Origin: Candidatus Flexifilum affinis
Lineage (GTDB): Bacteria; Chloroflexota; Anaerolineae; Aggregatilineales; Phototrophicaceae
Assembly (NCBI GenBank): GCA_016713325.1
Contig: JADJPJ010000002.1
Location: 916,486-980,485, forward strand
Reading direction: 5' to 3'
DNA length: 64,000 bases
The position numbers were made by a program, and so were the translations under genes. Numbering within the stretch: the first letter of the stretch is position 1; each line of letters begins with the position of its first letter. The notes under the pieces were generated by a model. That model was not told the origin of the DNA and searched no databases. It worked only from the letters and a program-made list of their open reading frames with translations. This document shows, piece by piece, positions 44,245 through 52,237 of this stretch.

Positions 44245-45311
44245 ACCAACCAAACGGTGCTATTGTCGGCAAGATTCATTGACAGCGTGCGCGGCTTGTC
44301 CAGCTTGCGCTGAAGTGTCACGTTGCGACCGATCAGGCTGCCATGAAGGCGTGCGTCCGTGTCGCGAATCACGCAGTTTTCGAGGATGATGCTGCGCTCG
44401 ACTTCGCAGTTCGCCAGCGTCACGTGATGGTAGATGCTGGAATACGGCCCGACGTAACAGTTTTCCAGCACCGTCTCTTCGCCAATGATGGTCGGGCCAT
44501 GCACGATGCTGTTGATGATCCGCGCGCCGCGTTCGACCTTGACGCGCCGGTCAACCTGCGAGTTCTCGATCACCACATCTTCGGCGATGTGGGGTGTGAG
44601 TTCATCCAGCACGTTACAGTTCGCCTCGATCATGTCAATCGGCTTGCCCGTGTCTATCCACCAGCCCTCGTGCACATGGGCATGCACATGATGGCCATGG
44701 TCGATCAACCACTGAATAGCGTCGGTGATCTCGTATTCTCCACGTCGTGACGGTTTGATGGCGTTGACTGCCTGGAACACCGTGGAGTCGAACATGTAGA
44801 TGCCAATCAGCGCCAGATCGCTGGGCGGGACGGGTGGTTTTTCGACCAGATATTCTATCGAATGATCCGGTTTCAGCACAGCCACGCCAAAAGAGCGCGG
44901 GTCGGGCACACGTTTGAGGACGATCTGGCTGTTCCACTGATGGTTGGTGAAGTCACGGATCAGGGCGCTTATTCCGCCTTCGATGACATTGTCGCCCAGG
45001 AACATGACGAACGGATCGTCCTTGAGAAAATCTTGTGAGATCTTGACCGCGTGGGCCAGACCATCCGGGCTGGGCTGCTCGATGAACGTAATGTGCACCC
45101 CGTATTTACTGCCATCGCCGACGGCGTCACGGATCTCCGGCCCGGTCTGGCCGATGACGATGCCGACCTCGCTGACGCCGGCATCGCGAATGGTCTCGAT
45201 CACGCGGACGAGCACGGGCTTGTTGGCGACCGGGATGAGCTGTTTGGCGCGGGTGTAGGTCAGGGGGAATAGGCGCGTGCCCTTGCCTCCACTGAGGATC
45301 AGACCCTTCAT
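44241..45311 (-). CDS. rfbA: Glucose-1-phosphate thymidylyltransferase, long form
   Basis: 356 residues: nucleotidyltransferase domain followed by a left-handed beta-helix region. LSGGKGTRLFPLTYTRAKQ is the pyrophosphorylase signature; EQPSPDGLAHAVKI and FLGDNVIEGG follow, and the C-terminal third has hexapeptide-like repeats (VVIENSQVDRRVKVERGARI, IVHGPTIIGEETVLEN). The long form is typical of Gram-positives, archaea and antibiotic-sugar clusters. It makes dTDP-glucose, feeding the RmlB gene two positions downstream. First gene of the tightly coupled part of the operon. Confidence 0.92.
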   Translation of the reverse strand: MKGLILSGGKGTRLFPLTYTRAKQLIPVANKPVLVRVIETIRDAGVSEVGIVIGQTGPEIRDAVGDGSKYGVHITFIEQPSPDGLAHAVKISQDFLKDDPFVMFLGDNVIEGGISALIRDFTNHQWNSQIVLKRVPDPRSFGVAVLKPDHSIEYLVEKPPVPPSDLALIGIYMFDSTVFQAVNAIKPSRRGEYEITDAIQWLIDHGHHVHAHVHEGWWIDTGKPIDMIEANCNVLDELTPHIAEDVVIENSQVDRRVKVERGARIINSIVHGPTIIGEETVLENCYVGPYSSIYHHVTLANCEVERSIILENCVIRDTDARLHGSLIGRNVTLQRKLDKPRTLSMNLADNSTVWLV

Positions 45312-45408
45312 AGCTTCTTCCTGGGGTAAGAGTGCCGGTAAGGTGAAGCCGCATGCATCGTTACGGAAATAGCGATGGATGCCGCCGCGATTGCCTTTGC
45401 AAGAGTGG

Positions 45409-45618
45409 TCAACTACCCGTCCCCGGAGGCGCGATCAGCAAGACGAGCGTGATGATGGCCAGGAGGATGATGCCGACCACAAGGATGCGATTCCAGGCCA
45501 TCCCGCCCGTCATGGGCGGGAGCGCGGAACGTGATGGCGGGTTCTGCGGAAGCTTCTGCCACGTTTCCAGCGCCGCCGGGTCCGCGGGCAGTTCGTCCTG
45601 TTCAGGTTTCCTGGTCAT
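45409..45618 (-). CDS. Small single-pass membrane protein, unknown
   Basis: 69 residues: polar, Pro-rich cytoplasmic part (KPEQDELPADPAALETWQKL), then one membrane segment near the C-terminus (ILVVGIILLAIITLVLLIA). ATG at 45618 preferred over a TTG at 45636. It lies 30 bases after the CpsD-like gene and 97 bases before rfbA, in the same direction, so it may be an accessory of the Wzz/kinase pair. Confidence 0.55.
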   Translation of the reverse strand: MTRKPEQDELPADPAALETWQKLPQNPPSRSALPPMTGGMAWNRILVVGIILLAIITLVLLIAPPGTGS

Positions 45619-45648
45619 CGCCCCATCACCGCTCAACTCAATCTGTCG

Positions 45649-46305
45649 TTACGCGTAGGCGCCGGCATCTTCGCGCGGCGCATTGGTCAGCACCGCGCCG
45701 AGCAGGCGCACGTGAACCCGTTCCAGAGCTTCGCGAGCCCGCGCGGCATGGTCACGTCGCGTTGTACCCGCTCGCACCACCAGAACGACGCCGTCGACCT
45801 TGGCGCCCAGCAGGGCCGCGTCGGAGGCCGCCAGCACAGGCGGGCTGTCGAAGAGAATGTAATGCGCACGGGCCTTCAGGACGCCGATGACTTCGACCAG
45901 CCGCTGGCTGCTCAGCACGTCGGAGGGGATGGGCGGCAGTGGGCCACTCGGCAGGATGGAGAGATCGGGAATGCTCGTCGGGATCAGCGGCGGATCGGCG
46001 ACGGCCTTGTTCTCGATGATCATGGTGGTCAGGCCGCGTTCGTTGCTGACCCCCCAGATTTCGTGCTGCTTGGGCTGGCGAAGATCGGCATCGACGACGA
46101 TCGTCTTGTTGCCCGCCTGGGCGAAGGTCACAGCCAGGTTGGCCAGGACGACGCTCTTGTCCTCGTTCAGGGCGGCGGACGTCACCAACAGTGTATCGAC
46201 AGTACGGTCCACGCTGGAGAAGATGAGGTTAGTGCGCAGGGTACGAAAGGCTTCGGCCGCCGCGGAACGCGGGTCGGTGAGGGTGACTAACTTGGGCTCT
46301 GTCAT
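45649..46305 (-). CDS. CpsD/CapB-type tyrosine kinase-like ATPase with altered Walker A
   Basis: 218 residues of the BY-kinase/MinD-like family. Walker A-prime VVDADLRQPKQH and Walker B YILFDSPPVLAA are normal, and DPRSAAAEAFRTLRTNL is the typical N-terminus. The Walker A loop, usually S-A-x-P-G-E-G-K-S, reads SAALNEDKSV: the glycines are lost but Lys and Ser are kept. The usual tyrosine cluster at the C-terminus is reduced to one Tyr (AGAYA). It probably works with the adjoining Wzz-like protein, whose gene overlaps it by ATGA, but kinase activity is doubtful. Confidence 0.82.
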   Translation of the reverse strand: MTEPKLVTLTDPRSAAAEAFRTLRTNLIFSSVDRTVDTLLVTSAALNEDKSVVLANLAVTFAQAGNKTIVVDADLRQPKQHEIWGVSNERGLTTMIIENKAVADPPLIPTSIPDLSILPSGPLPPIPSDVLSSQRLVEVIGVLKARAHYILFDSPPVLAASDAALLGAKVDGVVLVVRAGTTRRDHAARAREALERVHVRLLGAVLTNAPREDAGAYA

Positions 46306-46964
46306 CGGGAAGTCTCCATGTCCGGTATCACGGCCAGCATCGGCTGCTCGATCAGGCGCTCCACATCTTCACGGCGGCGAACGATGGCGCTTTCCAGATA
46401 TTCGAGGACGAATACCAGCACCCCACCGACGACGAAGCCGAGTACTGCGCCGGCGATGACGTTGAGCGACGTACGCGGACTATAAAGAGAGTAAGTGGCC
46501 TTGTCGGGCAGAATGGCGCGGACGCGATCTTCCTGGCGGCGCGTCTGGTTGTCCCGCTCGCGATATTCGGCAAAAAGGTCGCCCCACTGGCGTGCAATCT
46601 GCGCGGCGAGGTCGCCATTTTCCAGCGTCACGTCAATTTGCACGGTCAGGTTGTCGCGGTTGACCGTGATTTGAGTCGCGCCAAGGACGCTATCGGCGAG
46701 CATATCCAGCCGCAGGGCGTCGATGACTTCCTGGGCGCGCTCGCTGCTTCTCAGAAATACCTGGTAGGAATTCATCTCGCGCAGGAGACCTTCCGCCAGC
46801 CCGAGGTCTGCGCGCGACGGTTGAATCAGGACGAGCTGTGTCGCCCGATACGTCGGCGTTTGAATCCGGCTCAGTGCATAGGCGCTGCCAGCGGCGATCG
46901 CGGCCAGGAGCAGCATAATCCAGCCGCGCCGGAGCAGGATTCTTCCATAATCGATCAAACTCAT
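46302..46964 (-). CDS. Wzz/YveK-type polysaccharide co-polymerase
   Basis: 220 residues with two membrane segments: near the N-terminus (GWIMLLLAAIAAGSAYAL, about 15-32) and near residue 170 (VIAGAVLGFVVGGVLVFVLEYLE), with an extracytoplasmic domain between. The C-terminal LIEQPMLAVIPDMETSR matches activator regions that contact CpsD kinases. It controls polysaccharide chain length and export together with the partner kinase. Start at ATG 46964 from homology to family N-termini (SLIDYGRILLRR); the upstream frame is not conserved. Confidence 0.88.
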   Translation of the reverse strand: MSLIDYGRILLRRGWIMLLLAAIAAGSAYALSRIQTPTYRATQLVLIQPSRADLGLAEGLLREMNSYQVFLRSSERAQEVIDALRLDMLADSVLGATQITVNRDNLTVQIDVTLENGDLAAQIARQWGDLFAEYRERDNQTRRQEDRVRAILPDKATYSLYSPRTSLNVIAGAVLGFVVGGVLVFVLEYLESAIVRRREDVERLIEQPMLAVIPDMETSR

Positions 46965-47215
46965 GTGCAGTCCGTTTCCCCTGTTTGGGCGCAACAGGCA
47001 ACGCCTTATTGTATCCAAACATCGGAGGTGCTAAAGGGTGAAACCAAGTTTCGAGATTTGCCGTCGATCGACGACGTAACAAATCGAGAGCGATCGGCGT
47101 CTAAATAATGTTCAGCATGATGCCGACAATCTAGCGCATGAATATCTGGTTAGACCATCTGACGGATTCACGTTCTACTTAGCTCAATCGGTCATGCTCC
47201 TGTTTGCCAACACTC

Positions 47216-47962
47216 ATGCAAGCAGTCACGCGAGAAACGGACAACAACACCATGGATCAGCTATTTCGCGCAAAGGGCAGCAACGGTTTCAATCACACCC
47301 ACTCCCAAAACGGTGAATTGCTCGACACGGTCGAGATGAAACTCGTATCTGACGAATTCCTCCGCGCCTTCGAACTGGATCTGCCGCCGGTAGATCATGA
47401 CACGATCGAACGCGCGACGCTTAACATTCTTGAAGCCGTGGGCGAGGACCCGGGCCGCGAAGGGCTGGTCAAGACGCCTGACCGCGTGGCCCGCATGTAT
47501 GACGAGCTGCTCAGCGGCTACCGTACGGATCCGGCCAAGCTGATCAACGGCGCGCTCTTCGACGTCGATTACTCGGATATGGTGATCGTGCGCGACATCG
47601 AATTCTCGTCTCTGTGCGAGCATCACATGCTGCCATTCCTGGGACGCGTGCACGTCGCCTACATCCCGACCAAGAAGGTGATCGGCCTGTCGAAGATCCC
47701 ACGGATCGTCGACATGTTCGCCCGCCGCCTGCAGGTACAGGAGCGGATGACCCGGCAGATTGCCGACTTTATCAACGAAGTGCTGCGTCCGGAGGGTGTT
47801 GCCGTCGTCGCTGAGGGCGTGCATATGTGCTCGATGATGCGCGGCGTCAAGAAGGCCGAATCCAGCATGACGACCAGTGCCATGCTCGGCATCTTCAAGG
47901 AAGACCATGTGACCCGCACCGAGTTCCTGTCGCACCTGGGGCGCTCGGGCGTGCACATCTGA
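47216..47962 (+). CDS. folE: GTP cyclohydrolase I
   Basis: About 248 residues with an N-terminal extension of about 60. The zinc and catalytic residues are present: [26 protein letters not shown] and [11 protein letters not shown]. It converts GTP to 7,8-dihydroneopterin triphosphate, first step of folate and pterin synthesis. Start is uncertain: TTG 47204, ATG 47216 and ATG 47252 are in frame, and none has a strong ribosome site. It stands alone, diverging from the Wzz gene over a 251-base space in which I see no clear promoter, and ends at a good terminator. Confidence 0.92.
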   Translation: MQAVTRETDNNTMDQLFRAKGSNGFNHTHSQNGELLDTVEMKLVSDEFLRAFELDLPPVDHDTIERATLNILEAVGEDPGREGLVKTPDRVARMYDELLSGYRTDPAKLINGALFDVDYSDMVIVRDIEFSSLCEHHMLPFLGRVHVAYIPTKKVIGLSKIPRIVDMFARRLQVQERMTRQIADFINEVLRPEGVAVVAEGVHMCSMMRGVKKAESSMTTSAMLGIFKEDHVTRTEFLSHLGRSGVHI

Positions 47963-47994
47963 GTTTGAGTTCGCACTCATTTGCAATAGACCGT

Positions 47995-48033
47995 GAGGGC
48001 GATGCTCGTTCTGGGCATCGCCCTCCTTTTTTT
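47995..48033 (+). terminator. Rho-independent terminator of folE
   Basis: Perfect 11-bp stem GAGGGCGATGC/GCATCGCCCTC, nine-base loop, followed by seven T residues (48027-48033). Confidence 0.9.
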
Positions 48034-48166
48034 GTGTTGCGTCAGTGACTTTGGTCATAGTTCCTGCCTGGGACCTCGCTCTGGCAATGCTCCTGGATAT
48101 GCCACTTCGTGAGAGACGTGTTACACTCGCCATCATGACGTCCGTATCACAGCGTCCGCGGAGAGA

Positions 48167-49426
48167 ATGATGATCGCGATTCTTCAGGTAGCTATTGGTC
48201 TTATCTTTGTATTCAGCCTGCTGAGTATCCTGGTCACCACTATCAACACGTTGGTGGCGAACCTCCTCAAGACCCGGGCGCGTTTTCTCAAGCTCGGCAT
48301 CATGTCGCTCATCACCGATCCTGAACTTCAGTCGCAGTTCCTGTCGCACCCGCTGGTCAAGCTGGTCCGTGTGCCAATGATCCAGCCAGGCTATGTGGCC
48401 AGCGCCTCCGAAGCGCAGGAGGTGGCCGCTCAGGTGCAGAAGGCGGATGTCACCCAACTCAGCTGGATTGACCCGAAGATGTTCGCTCAGGTCGTCAGCA
48501 GCCTGCTGATCGAAAAGTCCGAGGTGACTCTCTATGGCCCCCTGCTGATTACAGCCGACGCACTGCCGGACAGCCGGCAGAAGGATCGGGTAATCGACCT
48601 GACCTTCGGGTTACAGGGTACGGGCATCGGGCTAGATGAGCTTCGGGCAGGGATCTACGAACTGCCGACCGAGTATCAGCCGCATCTGTTCGCCGCGCTG
48701 GAGCCGATCGAGACGCGCCTCAAGGATGCGCGCAACAATGGCACCGGCGGGCTGCTGCCGCTGCTGGAAGGCATCCGCAAGGTGAACGACGACGCCTTCC
48801 GCCGCGCCATGAAGGTGCTGGTCGGTTCTGCACGTTCGCTCGACGAGGCTCAGCTTCAACTGGCCAACTGGTTTGATACGCGCATGGACCAGGTGTCGAA
48901 CCTGTTCCAGCGCACCATGACGGTGTACTCGGTGATCATCGGCCTGATTTTGGTGCTGCTGCTCAACGTCGACACGCTGAACATGACCCAGACCCTGTGG
49001 AACGAGCCGGCCTTGCGGGAAGCGGTCAGTATCGCGGCGACAGAAGCTGTTCAGAGTGGGATACTGCAAGAGCAGATGAACCAGGCGCAGCGAGAAGCCG
49101 AAGCGGCTCAGGACACGTCAACGGACCCCACGTTCGATTCCGTACAGACGTTCGAAGTCGTGCTCAAATCACTGTTGGAACTCAATCTGCCGATTGGCTG
49201 GGCCTATGTGCCGGTCGAGGGCGGGTGCTTCATTGCGGCCGACCAGGTGGTGCCCTCGGCGTGCTCCAGTGCCAATAACCTGTACATCTACATCCCCGGC
49301 AACAGCCCGGATTGGGGCGGCCTGATTCTGCGCAAGCTGATCGGTATCGTCGTCACGATTATCGCGGTGGCGCAGGGCGCGCCGTTCTGGTTCGACCTGC
49401 TCAACCGGTTGGTGCGCGGCAAGTAG
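48167..49426 (+). CDS. Large membrane protein of unknown function
   Basis: 419 residues. One membrane segment at the start (ILQVAIGLIFVFSLLSILVTTI), then a 230-residue cytoplasmic helical region (QAEVAAQVQKADVTQLSWID-like helices, GTGIGLDELRAGIYELPTEY), a second segment near 262-280 (VYSVIIGLILVLLLNVDTL), an extracytoplasmic part with two Cys (EGGCFIAADQVVPSACSS), and a last segment near 390-410. GGAGAG lies nine bases before the ATG. No family could be named; similar architectures exist in Chloroflexota and Cyanobacteria, but this is a vague impression. Monocistronic between two terminators. Confidence 0.68.
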   Translation: MMIAILQVAIGLIFVFSLLSILVTTINTLVANLLKTRARFLKLGIMSLITDPELQSQFLSHPLVKLVRVPMIQPGYVASASEAQEVAAQVQKADVTQLSWIDPKMFAQVVSSLLIEKSEVTLYGPLLITADALPDSRQKDRVIDLTFGLQGTGIGLDELRAGIYELPTEYQPHLFAALEPIETRLKDARNNGTGGLLPLLEGIRKVNDDAFRRAMKVLVGSARSLDEAQLQLANWFDTRMDQVSNLFQRTMTVYSVIIGLILVLLLNVDTLNMTQTLWNEPALREAVSIAATEAVQSGILQEQMNQAQREAEAAQDTSTDPTFDSVQTFEVVLKSLLELNLPIGWAYVPVEGGCFIAADQVVPSACSSANNLYIYIPGNSPDWGGLILRKLIGIVVTIIAVAQGAPFWFDLLNRLVRGK

Positions 49427-49445
49427 CGACCGCAGGCAGGAAGAA

Positions 49446-49473
49446 ACGAGGGCGGTTATGATGCCGCCCTCGT
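49446..49473. terminator. Bidirectional terminator between convergent genes
   Basis: Perfect 10-bp stem ACGAGGGCGG/CCGCCCTCGT with an 8-base loop. On the minus strand it is followed by a T-rich stretch (TTTCTTCC). Confidence 0.72.
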
Positions 49474-49487
49474 CTGCTTAACCTCTG

Positions 49488-50930
49488 TTACTGTGATTCC
49501 GTCACTCGTTTTCCGAGCGCGCTGCCTTCGTCGAGCAGCGATTTGACCATCTCTGGCGACCGTGCTTCGGCGTAGATGCGCAGGACTGGCTCGGTGCCGC
49601 TGGGGCGGATCAACAGCCAGCTTCCATCCTTAAGAATGAACTTGATGCCGTCGAGCTTGTCGATGCGGGCGATTGACTCACCGCCAAGGGTCTGGGGCAC
49701 GTGTTCTTCGAGAAGCGCTACCATGAGCTTCTTCGGACGCTGGTGCTCCAGGTGCACATCGATGCGGGCATAGTGCGCCGGGCCATAGTTGGTCTGGAGA
49801 TCGGCGACGATTTCGTGCAGCTGGGCGTCGTAGTGGGCCATGATCTCCAGCAGCATCAGACCCATGAGAATGCCATCGCCTTCGGGAATGTGGCCGCGCA
49901 TGCTGATGCCGCCGCTCTCTTCACCGCCGATCAGCACGTCACCGTGCATCATCAGATCGGCGATATGATTGAAGCCCACCGGCGTCACGTGCAGATTCAT
50001 ATTGTGTCGTTCGGCCAGCACATCCACCATCAGGGTGGTCGAGATCGTCTTGACCACGTCACCGCGCTGCTTCCTGACCTCGACCAGATAGCGGAGGGTG
50101 AGGGCCAGAATGGTGTGCGGATCGACAAAGTTGCCGTGCGCGTCGATGGCGCCGATGCGATCGGCGTCTCCATCAGTGGCCAGACCGACGTCGGCATGTT
50201 CGCGCTGCACGGCGGCGACCAGCTCGTTGAGATGGCGCATGATCGGTTCGGGGTGGATGCCGCCAAAGCCTGGATTGAGCGCGCCGCGAATCTCAGTGAT
50301 GCGGCTCCGGGTCCGGGCGAGGATGCTGGGGAAGGCACCGCGTCCGGCGCCCCACATGGCATCGACCACGATCTTCAGCTCGCCCTCGGACAGTTTGTCG
50401 AGGTCGATCAGGGTGGCCAGATGCTGGTAGTACGACCAGGAAGGATCAAAGCGGCGGATCAGGCCGGCATCCAGGGCGTGCTGGTAGTCCATGATGTTCG
50501 GACCGCGTGCCTGCCGCTCCATCTCGATCATCTCTTCTTCGACCAGTTGGCATTGCTCGGCCGTGGCGCTGCCGCCGTAGTTTGCCTTGAGCTTGAAGCC
50601 GTTGTAGCGCGGTGGGTTGTGGCTGGCGGTAATGACAATGCCGGCGTTGGCCTGGAGGTGCTTGACGTTGTAGGAAACCGCGGGGGTTGGGGAGTCGGTA
50701 CGTGTCAGCCAGGTGACGATGTCGTTGCCGGCCAGTACGCGGGCCGTTTCACTGGCGAAGCGATCGGAGAGAAAGCGTGTGTCATAGCCTACTACAACCT
50801 GCGGACGTTCGCTCCCGACATGGGCCTTATTGACGTAGTCGGCGACGGCCTGCGTGACATGACGGACGTTGGCAAACGTGAAAGTATCGGCAATGACTGC
50901 GCGCCAGCCATCCGTTCCAAAACGAATCAT
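49488..50930 (-). CDS. Phosphoglucomutase/phosphomannomutase family protein
   Basis: 480 residues, alpha-D-phosphohexomutase family. The phosphoserine loop TASHNPPRYNGFKLK, the Mg loop LATDGDADRIGAID, the sugar loop IGGEESGGIS and the phosphate loop LIRPSGTEPVLR are all intact. It interconverts glucose or mannose 1- and 6-phosphates, supplying glucose-1-phosphate to RfbA and other sugar nucleotides. The specificity (Glc, Man or GlcN) cannot be read from these loops by eye. Confidence 0.92.
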   Translation of the reverse strand: MIRFGTDGWRAVIADTFTFANVRHVTQAVADYVNKAHVGSERPQVVVGYDTRFLSDRFASETARVLAGNDIVTWLTRTDSPTPAVSYNVKHLQANAGIVITASHNPPRYNGFKLKANYGGSATAEQCQLVEEEMIEMERQARGPNIMDYQHALDAGLIRRFDPSWSYYQHLATLIDLDKLSEGELKIVVDAMWGAGRGAFPSILARTRSRITEIRGALNPGFGGIHPEPIMRHLNELVAAVQREHADVGLATDGDADRIGAIDAHGNFVDPHTILALTLRYLVEVRKQRGDVVKTISTTLMVDVLAERHNMNLHVTPVGFNHIADLMMHGDVLIGGEESGGISMRGHIPEGDGILMGLMLLEIMAHYDAQLHEIVADLQTNYGPAHYARIDVHLEHQRPKKLMVALLEEHVPQTLGGESIARIDKLDGIKFILKDGSWLLIRPSGTEPVLRIYAEARSPEMVKSLLDEGSALGKRVTESQ

Positions 50931-51001
50931 GTTGACCCTTCCCAGTTCGAGCGTGTGACACGATGATTGCGAAACCAGCAGGCTCTGTTCTAGGATGATG
51001 C

Positions 51002-52018
51002 TCAGCCGGAGTCAAGGCCAGCTTTGCGCACAATCTCGTCGACGCGCTCGGCAGTCGGCTCAAAGTTGTTCAGGATGCTGAAGGGCAGATCGTGCTTGCG
51101 TACGTACTGCGGCAGCGTCTTCATCGTATCCACGATGTCCTGAAGGCGCAGTTGATTGATCCGGATGCCCGCGTTCACCAGTGTCTCGCGAATCGGGGTC
51201 ACATCCTGGTTATGCAGCGCTGCCGCCAGCAGAATGCCTGGCCCCACCATATCGGCGTAAGGCACAGGACGGCCGCGGCCGGCGCGGGGTTCCACCGCGT
51301 AGGCGAAATACTGCTCGCTGCCTTCCTGAGGACGGGTGTGGCCCATCTGGTTGGTAAGCTGCACTTCCATGCAGATCAGGTCGAGCAGGTTGCTCAGTGC
51401 TTCGAGTTCGCCCTGGCCGACGCCTTTAGCGATCTTGAAGGCCTGCTGCGCAATGCCAGCCATCAGACCAGCAGCCCAGGGGATAAACCGGGTGTCCGGC
51501 GTATTCTTCTTGTTCTCGGCGGCGTACTTCCAGTCGAGAATGCCCGTGACGATGGTCAGCAGTTCGACGATGGCCGCGCCCCGGAAGTAGGGTGGCGCCG
51601 CGCGGATGACATCCCAGTCGATGATAATGCGCTCGGCCGGGCCGGTCTCGACGTAGTGCACGCTGTCGTCCATGCGGGCGGCGACAATCGGGGTGAAGAA
51701 ACCGTCGACGCTGAGCGCTGTCGGAATGATGACGGCGGGAAGCCCGCGTTTGAAGGCGATATACTTGGCGCAGTCGGCGACCATGCCGCCGCCAACGCCG
51801 TAGACGACCTTCACCTGGGGAGGGAGCTCATTGGCGAGCCCATCGAGATAGTCGGGCGCGACACGTTCGGGTTCTGCCTGAACGATGAGAGGAAGTTCCA
51901 GCAGAGGGCTGACCCCTGCCCAGGAGCGGCGGCCGGTCAGCAGCGCCGTCGGACGCGTCTCCTGGACGCTGGTCAGATTCTGGATGTCGATTTTCGGCAG
52001 AGACCAGATCGTGTTCAT
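51002..52018 (-). CDS. Glycerol-1-phosphate dehydrogenase-like protein with substituted metal ligands
   Basis: 338 residues of the iron-containing alcohol dehydrogenase/dehydroquinate synthase-like fold, closest by motifs to EgsA/AraM G1P dehydrogenases. The NAD loop GVGGGMVADCAKY and PTALSVDGFFTP are typical. The metal-binding residues are not: where known enzymes have Asp, SEHxxSH and HGEQVG, this protein has Glu152, SEQYFAY (Gln236, Tyr240) and YADMVG (Tyr254). Either the enzyme uses another mechanism or it has lost metal-dependent activity. It lies 71 bases upstream of the mutase gene and divergent from the GCS2-like gene. Confidence 0.72.
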   Translation of the reverse strand: MNTIWSLPKIDIQNLTSVQETRPTALLTGRRSWAGVSPLLELPLIVQAEPERVAPDYLDGLANELPPQVKVVYGVGGGMVADCAKYIAFKRGLPAVIIPTALSVDGFFTPIVAARMDDSVHYVETGPAERIIIDWDVIRAAPPYFRGAAIVELLTIVTGILDWKYAAENKKNTPDTRFIPWAAGLMAGIAQQAFKIAKGVGQGELEALSNLLDLICMEVQLTNQMGHTRPQEGSEQYFAYAVEPRAGRGRPVPYADMVGPGILLAAALHNQDVTPIRETLVNAGIRINQLRLQDIVDTMKTLPQYVRKHDLPFSILNNFEPTAERVDEIVRKAGLDSG

Positions 52019-52237
52019 ACGGCGCGCCCTCCGTCGTGTAGGTTAGCACTCTGAGTCAGCAGGCGAGGGTGGTTAGACTCCCAGCCTGAAATCTGAAGCT
52101 TCACGCGACAATCATAGACCGAAATGCGATTCTTTTCCACACTTTGCGCTTGTCCGATGTGCATCCTTACGCCACAATTGTACAGTTGAAACGCTTTCAC
52201 CGGGTGCGTAGTAGCCGATTGTAAGGGGGACGCAGCG

